DNA of 64,000 nucleotides from assembly GCA_947095535.1 (NCBI GenBank), contig OX352773.1:214478093-214542092 (forward strand), given 5' to 3'. The position numbers and the translations under genes were made by a program. Of this stretch, positions 36,841-51,700 are shown one piece after another; positions within the stretch are counted from its first letter, which is position 1; the number at the start of each line of letters is the position of its first letter. This DNA comes from Poecilobothrus nobilitatus (taxonomy: Eukaryota; Arthropoda; Insecta; Diptera; Dolichopodidae). Below the pieces are notes generated by a model. It saw only the letters and a program-made list of their open reading frames with translations, had not been told where the DNA came from and did not search any database.

Positions 36841-36899
36841 GAAACTTGGCCTTATGTATAGTAAAATATTCATAAAATTAGTGCTCTTAATTGAAAATA

Positions 36900-39800
36900 A
36901 AAAAAAAATAATTTCCTTTCTTTAAATATTATTTTAGACATGATTTTAAAGTTTTAATTTTTTATTTGAGTTTTCAACTCACAGAAAACTTTTATTATTT
37001 TTTTGTTATAAATTCAAAACCGCATTTGATAGTTTATATTGATAGTTGATATTTTATTTAAACTAAAAGTTGAAAGCTTGTCTTTAGAAAAAATTATGAT
37101 TTTTATGCTGGTTTGACAATATTTCATAAAACAAAGAGTGATAGTTGACAAATAAGGTTTTAGGAAAGAATAAAAACATATACTCGTACAAATCATTTTC
37201 CATCAAAAAATTCCGATGTAAAGTTTTGAATTTTAAGCGTTAAAAAAATTAAAAAACCTAAAACATAAATAATAGAAACTTAATAAAGGTTATAATTAAT
37301 ATTATTTTATTTAAATATTATCTATTTTCTATAAAAGTACAAAAGCCAAAAAAAAATTAATATGAAGTAAAATATGCGAAGGGTCTTTTATGATCTGAAA
37401 TAATCATTTTCACATTTAACCGCAAGGGAATTTGATAAGGAAAATTAAATTTTCCCAATACTATAAATTTTTTTTTTCTTTTTTAATTAAAAATTTATGA
37501 CCATTCAATAAAAACAAATATTTATAATCAATATTTATCTAAGCAGTACATTTTATAATAATTCCGATAAGAAAAAAAAATATTATTTATATTGCAGTTT
37601 TTTTTTTATTTTTTATTTGAATAAAATTTGCACCTGAAATTTGAAATAATTAGTGCTAATTATTTAGGTATCATATGAAATGATTAAAATCAAAGGTAAT
37701 AAAACATTAAAACGCAATTTCAAACATTTTCTCAATTTAAAACAGAGGTCTAAAACCACTTTATTTGTCAAGTATTATTTATATATTAAGTAAATTTAAA
37801 AATCCTTTTCTCAATATGAAGAACTTGAAACGGCAGAAAATTTCTAAAGCTTTAAATCAAAATGACAAAAGAAATATAATTTTTAGCAATATGTATTAAA
37901 ATATGGTTGAAAAATAAAAAGAATTTCCAGTCAGTTCAAACTTCAAATGTCAGAAAAGAATCCAATCAGTTAAAGAGCTATGAGATGTTAAAAATTAAAA
38001 CCGTACAAATGTTCTCATTGTACTATACAATTATCCATTACATTTGTGACTCCATAAAGGAAACAAAATATAAATATGAAAAGTATTTATGTATATTATT
38101 GTTCAGGATCAAATTTTGAGTCGATTTAGCTGCCTGCGTCTGCCCGCACTATAACTCAGAAAATAATGCTAGGCTAGGATTCTGAATTTTTTGCCATTTC
38201 ATCTCTGTATTATTCATCTTTATAATTGTTAATTTAGCTATTGAAATTGAGCAAGTTCGACCGACAGCTTAAATAACTGCCATGCATCAACTTCTTTTTT
38301 TATATAAAAATAATTCATTATCTGAATTTTTTCAAAAGAAGTCAAGTTTCATACTAACAACTTTTGTAAGATTTAGTTGTTCTAACGAAACATTTTCGGG
38401 TAGCTGCAATAATCTCTTCTACGTAACGGATTCGAGTAGCTGTCATACAACTCACCAAACAGCTTTTCTTAACTATATAGCCACATAGGATTTTTTTAAA
38501 AAGGGGAATGTGCCTAATTTTTGTTATAGAAAAAGTTCTTAAAAAAAACTTACAAAAGTTTTAATGCAAAAATCATCGAAATTGTAAAAGGCTTTATCCA
38601 TATCCATATATACTAACGATTATTGTTTTGAAATTTGTGCTTTTAAAAACCCTTGGTTAAAACAATTATTCTTTCGTTATTTTGTTTGAGACTTAATTCC
38701 TTTCAAAGTTTGTTTATTCAAGGATTTGAAAGACTCCCTGAACATATTTTAGTGGTTTTATTTTAATAAATATGTATGTATATCGGAATCTAGACTAAAA
38801 AGGTTTTGACGCTAAAGATTTTTGAAATTCAAAGTGAGCCATTCACATTTTCAATATTAAAATGTTTGCTTATCATGACAATTTAAGTATATGAAAATCA
38901 TTTTTATATCATTATTATTTCCTTCATTCCTGGATTTTTTTTTTTTTTATTGTACATTAATAATTAATATGAAATTTTTTTTTTTATATCAAAAGTGAAA
39001 TAATCAAATAATAAAAAGGATCATATGCATAAATAATATAATATATGATAATATGCATAATAAATAATTTTGTTTAATTAAACCACCTAAGTTATATGTA
39101 AATACGTAATTAAAACATTAAATAGATTTGTAAAATGTCAAAAATAACAAAATTTGATTTGAAATCATTCATGTTTTAATAAACAAAATGTTGACGTATT
39201 GTTAATTTATGGAATATATAATATTTCATTTAGGATTTTAAAAATTAATATATTATAGTTATTGTATATACATTCATTAATATGTATTCAAAAAATTTTT
39301 TTAACTTTTACTTTCGATCTTTTATAAAATTTTTTCAGCCTGTCACCTGTTTATTGTTTAATTAGCTAATATTCATATAATATTACACTTAATACCCATA
39401 TCAACACATTAAATCTCGAACTATAATTTTAATTTGTTTAATTTTATTTTGCATAGTAAGCCATTTAGCATGGTTATTTTGCTTTTTGTATCCAAACATA
39501 ATAAAAAAGATCCATAATGACAATTTTTACATTTCCATTCCATGACAAATTTTCGTGATGCGTTATCATAAGTCCAACATGATATGGTTGTAAGACATTG
39601 AAACTGAAGCTTATCTGTGTAAGAGACTTTAATGTGTGGTATGGTTATAGTTTATAATAAAACTTAAGCTTAGTTTCCTAAAACAACTAGAATTTGACTC
39701 TTCAATAGTATTTCATTTAGACGGTCTCATCGGAAATGTCAAAAAAATATATGTATTTGATTTCGTCAATTGACAATTGTCAATTTAAATTATCGATACA

Positions 39801-42095
39801 ATGCAACAATAGCACAATGTTTTATTTGACCTTTTCGATAATAAATTAAACGATGCCCGTCATTTGTGTGATTGGAATGAAAGTTGAAGTTTATAACAAA
39901 TTAAAAATTAATAAAAAATTCTAATAAATATTTTTTTTTATTTTCATCAAATCTTACCTAGATTCCTCCATTTTCAACAAAGAAAACTCAAAATAACAAA
40001 GAATTAAAACGGGTGCACAGAAAATTTAATAATTAAATTTATGTAAATAATAATTGACTGAAATTTCAATGTTTACAGCATCGCAAACACATTTGCAAAC
40101 GATTTTCGATCATAACACATCGCTAATTTTTTTGTTTTTTACCACTTCAGATCATGAAATGATATGTTGTACACATCGCAAATGTATTTCCGATGAGACG
40201 GACAGTTATTAAATTTTGTCGTTTTTTTAAACGGAGAACTGGCAATAATACGTAGTGAAAAAATATGTAATCCTTTTTATTTTCATTTCTGTAAAATGTA
40301 TACGTATACTTGTTTAAAAACTGATTACTCTTAAATAATACTACAAAAAACTTAATCAAATAATATCGAGATATCTAGATAGAATGAAGAAACAGTCACT
40401 ATTTATTAATATTATTAAAGTAAGGACATCAACTAACCAATTAATTTATGTCCTTGAAAGAGTAAAAAATATGGTAGATAGAGATAATAAATTAATAAAA
40501 ACCAAGTTGTAATTCTAAGAAAAAGTAAAATAAAAAAAAAACTTGTATGTATACAATAAAATAAAAACACTTATTTCAAAAAAATTAAATTTACAAAATA
40601 ATTTTATTTTATTCACATATTTTTTTTTTTCCAATATTAATTTACAATGATTTCATATTTTTTTTTTTTTTTTCGTTTTTATTTATAATTATTCTATTAC
40701 CCGTTAATAGTTTTATGTTATGAGAAAATATACATATAAATATTAATTATAAGATAAAAAATATATAATTACATTTTATGAAGATATCTATATTAGATAT
40801 CTGAAGATAATAATATGATTTAATAATGACACATTAAGAAAATGACACCAATTAAAATATCTTGAAATTTTAATAAGAACGTAAAACGTAAATTTTGTTA
40901 ATTTAAATTTTAAGAAAAAAAAAAACTTTATAAACAATTAAAAGGCTTACAAAATCATGAATTTAACAAGTGAAATTAACTTTTATATGTATGTTATGAT
41001 AAAAATTAGTATAGTATATTAAAGTAATAATTTAGTTCACAAGTAAAAATATTTAATTTAATTTAATTTTTAATTTTAAATAGAAAAAAAAAATAGTTTA
41101 ATTTAATAAAAAAACAATTTCACTTAAACGCACCTAACATTCAATCTAATTCATCTCACTTAAAATTATAGTTTATACATTTTTTTTATAGATTCTTCTA
41201 GAGATTCTTGTTAAACAAAAACATTGCAAAACAATTTAAGGCAATAAATTATTTAAAGACAAGGCAATATGCAAAAAAGAACTTATTACATATCAACATT
41301 TTTTATTTTTTAAGCTAATTATAATATTTTATGAAATTTTAAATTTAAAAATAAAAAATGATTGACTTATTACTGAAATTAAAAAAAAATTCTATTGAAT
41401 TTAAATTTTCCATATTTTTAACTTAAAGTATCTTTGTATATTGTATATATTATGTAGTTACATTTTTTAATAGTTTTGTTTCTTTTTTTTTTTTAAAGTG
41501 ACTTTTTTTCAATAATTCAATGTTTTTATCTTTGACTTATATAATATTTTTAAAGTAAAAATTGAAATTATTCAAGACTTAAATATAAATTAACGAAAAA
41601 ATTTAATATAATACAAAAAAAAAAAAAAGAGATTCAAAATTTAGGGAAAAATAAAGAAAAAATTCATATAGTTACTTAAAACTATTTCTAAAAGTATCAC
41701 AAAAACTAACAAAATTTTAATCTTTATTTAATTTAAGCACTTTTTTTTTCCTAAAAATATCAGTTGTTCGTATTTTTTTAATCTTAAATAATTTTTATTA
41801 TTAATTTTCTTTTTTGAGTAATATGACATTATGATTGAGAAACCAATTCAATTACTTTTAAATTCATTTTTTTTTTTATTTAAAATAGGAACATAAAATA
41901 CATCATATCACTCGTTATTTATTTGATTTTTAGTTAAAATATATAAAAAATAAATTAATTCGAAAGAAACAAAAAAAAAAAACAAAAAAACACTAAATTT
42001 GGCAACAATATTCAAATAATAAATCTAAAAGTTTCTAAATATAATTTTAGTCTTAACAGAATTAATAAAAACATTATTATTTCCATAATATTTCT
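36900..42095. other. Intergenic region between the repeat cluster and the anoctamin gene
   Basis: No supported gene. A/T-rich with poly-A/T tracts. A slightly more balanced patch at 38280-38480 has no recognisable product. 38625-38660 echoes the end of family A ('tgtgcttttaaaaacccttg'). An inverted-repeat element lies at 39724-40199. The 3' UTR of the anoctamin gene should lie just left of 42096. Confidence 0.5.
39724..40199. mobile_element. Possible MITE with 14-bp terminal inverted repeats
   Basis: gtctcatcggaaat at 39724-39737 is exactly inverted at 40186-40199. The interior contains a small palindrome (gtcaattgacaattg) and no coding sequence. No target-site duplication could be settled. 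Confidence 0.4.
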
Positions 42096-45000
42096 TTAAA
42101 CTGATAGAGGTCCTGTATCTGCAGTATCCATTGTTATGCCAGGTCCAGGTATATCAACAATTGTTGGATATGCATAACTTAATGCTGCCATATTTATATT
42201 ACTTGTTTGTGGTGCTGATCTTTGTTCTGGTTTATGTCCAGGTGCTGTAGGCTCTTCTGGACTGCCATGCATCACTAGATCTAGTTCGGACTGTGATAAT
42301 TTACCACTCATTAATTTTTCCATTCTCAAAAAATTTAAATTAGGATCATTTTCTACACTTTGTTCAAGAGCACGTTCTACATTTTTTTTACATTTTATTT
42401 TTCAATTGTGTAAAAATATTGTTGGGTACATAGCATGATTATAATTACCAAAAATAAAATGTATAGATAATAATAGACATCAGCATTCCAAAAATAAAAA
42501 TAAAATAATCATCGAAAAGATACCAACAATATGAACGGAAAGGAAATGAATTTTATATGAAAATATAAAAAATAAAAATTATATAAGTAAATAAAAATAA
42601 TAATATAATATATAATGAGATTGTTTTAAAATAAATATTGTATTTATAATAGTATTAAGGAAACAGCAATATAACATCAATAATTTTAAACATAATTTAC
42701 CAGATTTTTAAATTCATTCAAAATAAAATTAATAATTTTTTTTTTTTCAAATTAAAAATATATTTCAATTACAATCCATTGCACATTCCCTTTATATAAA
42801 TTAACATAGAATATAAAATCACTTTTTAAGTATGTATTTCAATTATTATTTTAGGTTCAAAAGAAAATTTTCGACCTTTGACAATAGACATATAGTCTTT
42901 AATAAATCATCTTTCACACATCTAGTATTTACAATAAATCATGTTTCATTCACTATTATTAGTTTAATAAATCATTTTTATTAATTATGTGCAATGGATT
43001 ATAAAAATTTAAAAAAAATTTAATTCAAATCCCAAAAACTACTTCATATTTCAAAATAATTGCAGAAATTAGAATAACTTTTCTTTTTTTTTTTAAATAC
43101 TAAACTAATATAACTAAAAATTTAATTTTGAAGAAAAACGGTATTAAATATAAAAATAATAAAAAATTTTACCAGCACGAGCTCTTAAAGTTTCCTGTTT
43201 AATAATAATTTCATTTGTAATATAAGCTTCACGACGAATTTGATCACGTAAATCACTACTCATATCTGGTATACACCATCGTACAATTATCATAACTAAA
43301 GCAACAAAATTCTACAAAAAAAGACAAAATTAATAAACAAATACATAATATATTTATTAAATAATTACCTCAAATAATACAACAAACCCTAAACGACAAG
43401 CTAATATAATATAATATTCACTTGTTAAATCATATTTTTCTGACGATGAAGGTGGAGCTCTAAAATCGTTATATCTAAATTCATCGAAATAAAAACATTA
43501 TTAAAAACTCAAAAAGAAAAGATTGATTTTTATTAATCTGTGTATTATTTAACATTTACCTGCAAACTGTAATATTAGCTTGTAGTGTTCCTCGGTTTCT
43601 TTTAGTATCAAAATCATTTGTATCAAAATATGCTAAAGTATAATTTAAATAGCCTTGTAATGTGTTATCTTCTGATTTTCTATATAAATATACAAGACGA
43701 GGTATAAAATCTGATGTAAAAGCTATTATAAAACCCTAGAATATACAAACATTAATTATTGTTTATAATCTAATATTAAAAAACTAAATCATCAAACTCA
43801 CATTTGTTATTACACTTAATTTTCCAATGCTATCTAATATTCTATACCATACACCGATATCTTTAACTCTCTGAGATACTGGACGTCTATAATATGTTAA
43901 CAATTTTTTAGCATCTAATCTCATTTCTAGAATATTATTAAGTAAAGCAAAAAACGGCGCTAATGGAAAAGCAGTGACAAAAATTGTAACAAATCCATAT
44001 TGTAAAACTATAAAAATATTTTAAATTAACACTTTTCTGCAAAACAGATACAAATTAAGTTAACAAACCCATTTCTAAATATTCAGGAAATAAACTTCGT
44101 GGTCCCCATTCTACCAATTTTAAATCACGAAGCCATCGATCACCAGTTCCCTTTTTCATTTTTTTACTTTTGTTACGATTTCGATTTAACCAACCAACAC
44201 GCCATACATTTACCCATTTCCAAAATATTGGCATTATCATCTCAACAACTGAATTCATTGCTTGTTTACCTATCATAATAATAGCAAGTTGAATACAAAG
44301 TTCTGTTAAACAACCACCACTGGAGCACTAAAATATTTTATATTTATTTAAAGGTGTAATACAATTAATTAAAACAATACTCAAAACATTACCTCTTCTT
44401 GGCGATATTCAAGCCATCGATTATATTTACCAGGATGCCCAACAAATTTACCCTTAAAAAAAGCTATATAAAATATTGAAGCGTAATAGTTCACAAATTG
44501 TAATAAATAAATTTTTAATGTCAACGAATCATCAAATTCTGTTTGTGTTCTTAACAATTCAAATTCTGTTAAGTATTGTGCTAAATACGTGTACATCTAA
44601 AAAAAAAACAAAATTCAATAATTAAAACATTTTTTAAAACACACACTTTAATTAAATTTTAAAAATAGAAATAGCAAAAATGTATTTAATTAAACTTACA
44701 TAATTGAAAAAGAAAATTAAACATAAATTAATACAAGCTGCTGAACCAGTTGTTATCATAATAGCACTTGAGGTATTTACAGCACTACCATAAACACTTA
44801 GGGCTGCTAGCACCGATATACGATATAATACAACAGCTAATACAGCTGCAAATGCTAATATCACCAATAATAATACAATAGAAAAACTTAAAATTGTGGC
44901 AGGAAGTTTCATACGCCAAAATGGTGGTTGCGGCTCTTTTGTATTCGTAACATAATCGATACGCATTTTTCTTACATGTGCTAATCTTGCTAAATATTGG

Positions 45001-48000
45001 GGTCTAGGATGTTCTTCATGTATATCAAAACCTGTCAAATCCCAACGATGTGTTATTTCTGCTGAATAACGTTTCCATAATTCTAAAAATAATGTTGCCC
45101 AAAAGGACATAAATACAGCAAAAAATACTGTAGTTGAATTATCTATGAGATATGTTATACGAGCATAAGAACATGTTTCTTTTAAATCCCAATAATTGCA
45201 CCAATAATCACAAAGTGGACACATTTTTATTTGAGGTTCACCGGAACATATTTGATTCCTAAAATATTTGAAAGTTATGGTAGTATATTTATATCAATTA
45301 TGTTCTTTAATAAAAAAAAAAAAATTAGGTGACTTACGTTGGTAAATTTTTATTTAAAGTTAAATAGGAGTATACGAAACAAATAATTCCAACAATAGAA
45401 GCTAATAATAACATATAAGTGTAGTAACCTAACCATGCAAAATATAATCCTAAAATAATCAAAATTTTAAAAATAATTTAAATTTAAATTTTATATGTAA
45501 CATTTTACCTATTTTAACTCCAAAATATTCTTTAACATAATCTAAAGGCTGATAACGATACCATTTTCGAACTGCAGCCCATTCTGTGTATAAAATATAA
45601 CGCATACTTCCAGGTATTGAGATTTCGCCCTTAAAACCGATAAAATTAAAATTTTTCAAAATAAATAGTCTATAATCAAAAAATTACTTACATCATGCAA
45701 TGGATAAGAAGCCAAATAAACACCTTCTGCAACTAAACGTTCAATACCAAATGCAAAATCATCATCTGCTTGTCGATATTTTTGTCTATCTAAAACAAAT
45801 TGAACAATCCTAGATCTGACAGCAGCACTAAAGAAGTTATCCTGTTGAAGATCGAATCTTGAAAATTTCAACAAAAAAAAATTAAATATTAATATATTTT
45901 TGTAATAAAAAAAAATTTTCATTAAGTATTAACTTACAAATATTCCTTATCACGACTATAAATGGCAGTAAACCTATGAGATTTCCTTGGAAAATGTCTT
46001 TCATCCACTAAAACTCTTTTAAGAAGGGATGCCCCGAAACCCTTCAATTGAGAGTATATATTATTTGTAGTAGTTCTAACACCACTTAATCCAGGTATCT
46101 AATTATGATTTTGTTCAAGCAAAAATATGTTTTTTTTTTTCCACAAAAATGAATGATAGTAAAAACAGAAAAACCAAAATGGCAGATGATGTAAAATAGC
46201 ACATGAAATAAATGGAGAATAAAAATTTAATGAAATTATTATTAGCAGTAAAAAATAAAACAAAACACAAATTTTATTAAAAAATTATTTTTTGTTCAAC
46301 AAAATATACTTCCTTGAATTTTTTTTTTTTTTTTTTTGAATATTTAAAGTACGTGTTTAACAATTCGACGTTTTACACTAAAAAATCTGTAATTTAATTA
46401 AGATAATTGTACGGAAAACATGGAAGATCATTTAGAACTCAAATTCTATAGAGTATAGACCAAAAACAATTCAAACGAAAATTAAATTAGAATACACAGG
46501 ATATGTGGGAAGTAAATTTCTTCAAAAACAAATCGAGAAATCAACATAAATAAATTTTAATTAGATTTGATTTATCTACTCTTCAAAAACTTCAAATTTA
46601 AAATTCAAGAAAGTATTACAATTATTTTTAAAATTAATACAAATTATGCCTTTTTTAAAATAAATCGTGAAGTTAGCACACTTTATTAAAATATTATGAA
46701 CTGTATATATACATATACTAATACTGTATAACACTTTACAAAATATCTGATCTGAAAAATTTCAAAATTATTTTTGTAAATAAATCTGGATTTTTTTTTT
46801 TATTATGATCAAACGAAACAATATTATTTTACATATAATTATTTTATTTGTTATTAAATAATGTAAAATTTTGAATATGAAAACGGCCATAAGATTAAAT
46901 GCAACACCAGCTTAATACAAATTTTTATTACAGAAATTAATTATTTTAATTTATACCTTAGTTTTTAATGTAAAGCATAAGAATTTTTTCTGCGGGTAAA
47001 AAGCGAATGGGTAACGATATGAGCAACTTGTTTTTTTATAATAAATTCGATTTGTTTTTTTAGCTGCATTCTAAATATTTTTAACTAATAATTATTTATA
47101 GTTTAAAATAGAAAATATTATTTTTTTTTTTACATACAATTTTATAAATGTACAAAAATTGCTTTAAAAAAAAAAAAAAAAAAAAGAAATCGAACCTTTT
47201 CACTAATATATTGTGCTGCATTTGAAAATGTATTCATTTTATCATTTGATTGAATTCGACATAAAGACTGAAATAATAATTTTTAAGTATTAAATAAAAA
47301 ATAATATATAAGAACTAGGTTAAGTATTTAAAATTAATTTTTTTAATTAAGTATTTATATATTTAAATCATATAGATATTATCTATCATTAAATAATTGA
47401 AAATATAAGAATTGATTAATTTATTTTTGTTTAATTAAAATATTATTTCCGAAATATTTAAATGTGATTATTGTGTAGTGCTAAAAGTGAATATTTAATT
47501 AATCCTTAAATAATTTTTCCATTTAAATTTTACATTAGGGCTAGAGATTGAAGTGATATAAGAACTAAAAGCAATAAAATAAATTGTTATAATAAAGAAT
47601 ATAAATCGAACTGATTAACCACATAGACACCATTAAAAAAAAAATTGTATAAGAAATTTAATTATTTGCATAGAAGAAAAAAAGATTTGACAAAAAAAAA
47701 AAAAAAAAATTAACAAAAACATTTTTTAAAATAGTGTCCTTAAATCTCTTTCTTGTGTTATTTGTAAAAAATGATATTTGTAAGGCAATTAAATTAAAAT
47801 AATTTACGAAACAAATCTGTTTCAAACAATAATTTTATAAATAAAAAAAAGAGAGAACAAATTTAATTTGCCGTACAGTAAATGACAATATTTTATTTAA
47901 AAATTGTCCTTTTTTCTTGCATCCTACTACACCTAATCGAAAAGTAGTTATTAAAAAACTTTTCAAATAAGTATGCATTCATTTGTTTTGAAATACATTA

Positions 48001-48739
48001 AGTATAATCTTTAAAATTTAAAATCTATAATAATTGGATCATTAATTCTTTACCTCTTTCATTGGTAATCTTAATTTTAAAATTTCTGCATATTGTCTTA
48101 ATACATCTAAAGGTGCATGTATCTAAAATGAGAATAAAAAAATACAAAATTTTGAATTAATAAATTTATTTAAAAAAAAATATATAGTTATATATGTATA
48201 TATGTATATAACTTATATATTATTATAACACTTACCTTAACAAAATTTAAATCATCATCGACTATTTCACGTTCTATTTCTAAACCAATACCAATTAAAT
48301 TTTGTTCAAATACTAAACGTTTTTCTAAATTCATTTTTTCAATTTCTTTATTAATATTACATTCCCATGCTAATACAAAATCAACTGATCTTAAACCATC
48401 TGACATAAATAATGAACTATTTAATGTTGTAAAACCTTCAAATGGATTTGGTGATGGATCACGACTATTACGACGACTATTATTACCATGATTAAATATT
48501 TTTCTAGTAAAATTATATACATGATTTTGTATTGGTGATGGTGAATTTTCTGGTATATCTTCTGGTAATTCTAATCTATCCATATTATTATCAATATTAT
48601 TATTATTTTCATTATCACCACCAGCAACACCACCTCCAACACCACCACTATCACCTAAACTATCCGATGTATATGGTATTGGAGTCATTTCTCGAGTTGA
48701 TGCTGTATCGTTTCTAGAAATAAAAAAATGTACAGGCAT
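42096..48739 (-). CDS. Anoctamin (TMEM16) family membrane protein, ANO1/ANO4-like (15 exons, ~1044 aa)
   Basis: Exons in coding order: 48739-48236, 48122-48054, 47267-47196, 46098-45938, 45857-45692, 45629-45509, 45449-45338, 45258-44700, 44596-44393, 44327-44069, 44007-43802, 43735-43560, 43474-43369, 43311-43173, 42376-42096; 3135 nt, in frame throughout. Domains: a Gly/Asn/Asp-rich N-terminus (about 30-55); the cytosolic dimerisation domain ([10 protein letters not shown] to [20 protein letters not shown], about 120-190); [11 protein letters not shown]; then ten membrane helices from [14 protein letters not shown] (~366) to [15 protein letters not shown] (~918). The calcium site known from TMEM16 structures is intact: N681/E685 (NSVVE), E738/E741 (PEYLE), E770/D774 (EMRLD). 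The family are Ca2+-activated chloride channels and/or lipid scramblases; which one cannot be decided here. Weak donors (GTTC, GTTTG) follow exons 3 and 10. The start is uncertain: TTTCTAG at 48720-48714 could be an acceptor, with exon 1 further upstream. Confidence 0.92.
42773..43000. mobile_element. MITE-like element in the last intron of the anoctamin gene
   Basis: aatccattgcaca (42773-42785) is exactly inverted at 42988-43000, bounding 228 bp. Inside, three units beginning aataaatcat are spaced about 33 bp apart (about 42900-42975). No coding content. Confidence 0.5.
46099..47195. other. Intron of the anoctamin gene (between exons 3 and 4)
   Basis: About 1.1 kb, A/T-rich. No further exon or element recognised on either strand. 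The next intron upstream (47268-48053) is equally featureless. Confidence 0.6.
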
Positions 48740-51700
48740 TATTAAAAAAAAAAAGAAAAAAAACCATAAAATTATTTTTCCGTAAATAAAATTTTTCTTT
48801 CGTAATTAATTTAAAGACTGTTAAATTCAAGAAAACTTAAATTACATATAAGTAAAAAGAAGAAGCAAAAAAAAAAAACTGATTTAAAAGCGTTGAACAT
48901 TCTTAAAATAACTATGCATTGTTTGTTTGTTTTTTCTATTTTGTTTTTCAAAAGACAAGACAATAATTAGATTAATTTTGTTTAGTTTTTCTTTGTGTCT
49001 ATAATTCTTATTTTTTTTTTTTTTTGATAACATTAAAAAAAAAACATTTGTAGAAATTAGATAAATACGTATATTAGTGACTATAAGAATAATATTGATT
49101 AGTCATAAAAATATACAGGTAAAATTAACAGTATAGAATGCAATCGGACAATTGCTTTTCAATTTTATTTTTTATTTCTATTATAACCTAAATTGATTAG
49201 AGGAATACAATAAAAAATTAAAAAAAAAAAAATTATGATAACAATTAAATATATATATTTTTTTTTAATTAAATTGCTAATTTTTTTATTGCATTTTAAA
49301 TATCGAAATGCAATCGTAATTAAAGCATAACGATGACTGCGCAATCTTAACAAGCGAACATACTTAGCGTTAATATTATATCTATTATATACTTTATGTA
49401 TATTTAGTTTCCATTCACTTTTTCATCAAAAAAATATTATTAGGACAATAAAATGTAAGTACAATTTTTAATTAATTTAAATTTATTTAGTTTAGTTTAA
49501 ATAAATAAATGGTAATGAATCAATCAGTATAAAAGAAACAATAATAAGATTTTTTGTTTGATTTATTGTTGTTTCGAAGTAAACTCTTTTAATCTTTAAA
49601 TTTTGATCCTGCGACCCGTTTTGTTTCTCTGCTCGATATGGTTAACTCGTCACTTGCAATATTTCATCGATCAAATGTATAAGTATAGCGTTCATGAATC
49701 ATATGAGTTTTCTCTGGCCGAGAATTCTCCCATTCAGAGAAATTCTCCAAGTACTCCTCAGTCAAGGTTCTACTCCTTTAGAGTTTCAAGACAGGGCATT
49801 AGCATAGAGTATGAAATACTGTTTTCGTATGCTGCATATGTGCGATAATATAATTTAAAAATTAATTATATAAATAAGTTCACTATATGCACCCTTCTTG
49901 AATGTCAAATACTTTTCACGTATCCAACTTGAACGTACCCTTCAATTTCAAATTAACTATAGTGCATTCAAAGTTTTATACTTTACTTGCAACTTCTGAA
50001 TTAAGCATCTAGATGATACGGTATTAGTTAGGACTTGTGGTACTTAACTGTACTAATATTCTATACACAACTGTAATTAAATTAAACAGCATACGTTATA
50101 ACCTCTAATTATAAAATTCTTTAAAATATATTTTCTCTACTTATTGTATATATATGTACACATAACATTTATACCGAGCTTTCTATATTTATTTAATAAG
50201 AGTTGTTCTTGAAAAAAAAAAAAAAATTTTTAATATCTGCAAGAACAACTTAGATTAAACAACGAAAATCAAATTTTGAATAGATTTTTAAAAACAATTT
50301 AAAGTTAATTCATTGCTTGCTGAATAAAACCTAAAATCTGAAAACTTTCTTTAAGCTTTAAGTGAAGTTTTTCAAAATTTTTCAAATGGGGTCTAATTAT
50401 ATAATAGAGAATTATAAACCAAAGAAGAATGTGCTTACTTAGTTATAACTATTAGTTAAATATAGACAATTTTGGGTTAAGATTAGCAAACGAAAAGAAA
50501 GATACTTATTACATACATAAAAAAAAAAAATTACTATACTTTTGATTGTAAATGGGCCATCAAATACTAAGTATACACTTCTCTTAATTTAGTTACACCA
50601 TATATAATTATAAAATATTTCAATTAAAAATCTTTAAATACTTTAAAAAATCAATGAATTTATGTTTAACTTTTAAAATATGATGAATAACCATCAGTAT
50701 CAGAAAATTTCTGATGTAATTATTATTTTAATCAAAACTTAAACAGGTAAATCATGGCGCAAATATTGTAATATGTAGGTACCTAACTACATACTTATTA
50801 CAAAAAAAAAAATTATTTTTCTATATGATCACGTTTAAATTGACAAAAAATTATTTTTAGAATAAATTTATTATAAAATTGTTAATTTCACCTGATTAAA
50901 ATAAATGTACATAATATAACGTAATATATGTAAGTACAGCTTTCTAGACTTTTTTTTTTTTTTAAATTATTTAGCTACTAAGTAGTTATAGCTTCGTAGT
51001 AACCCCAACAACAATGACGAATGAACAATAAATGCTAATTTTTTTTGTTTTATTAAACAATTTCATCTTGATGTACAGTTGGTGTTTCTATATGATTTGT
51101 GTGGTTAATCCTTTTCGGTATCAACTTATAGAGAAAATATGTTATAAAAGCTGATGATGCAATTAAATACAATATAAACTCTTTGAACTAAAACATCTAC
51201 TCCATATCTATAATCTGACCACATCATTGGTGTTTTTATAATTTTATAAATTTTGATCTTGTCAAGATTTTTGTCTTGATTTTTGATTTTGAGCCATACC
51301 CAAGCATATTTCAGCTTTAAAAAAAAATTTAAAGAAAGGAAACGATATGGCAGAACTATTAAGATATATGATGGAAATAATATATATACATATAATAATA
51401 TAATATAATAAGAAAATATTTTGTAAAACGAAGAACTGAAAAATCATAATCAACAAATCGACAATAATAACTAATAGTCTATGTAAGATCAAAAATTCAT
51501 ACATTCATGGTTTCATTCTTTTGGCAAAAATGTCCATTTTAAGTTTTCAACTTCCATTATGAAAATATTCATTCAAATATTTATGTGTCGATTTTTATAT
51601 TTACAATAAAATTTGCAATTTTTCTAAAATATATCGAATTTTAGCTTTCAATTCGAAAATTTAAATGCATACATACATATATTTTTCATTTTTTTTTTTT

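Noticed and set aside
36596..36925. 109- and 71-codon + strand frames
   Set aside because: Shadows of the - strand ORF1-type fragment, rich in Phe/Leu/Ser as expected of an antisense reading.
48532..48717. 61-codon + strand frame rich in His/Tyr
   Set aside because: Antisense to the low-complexity first coding exon of the anoctamin gene.
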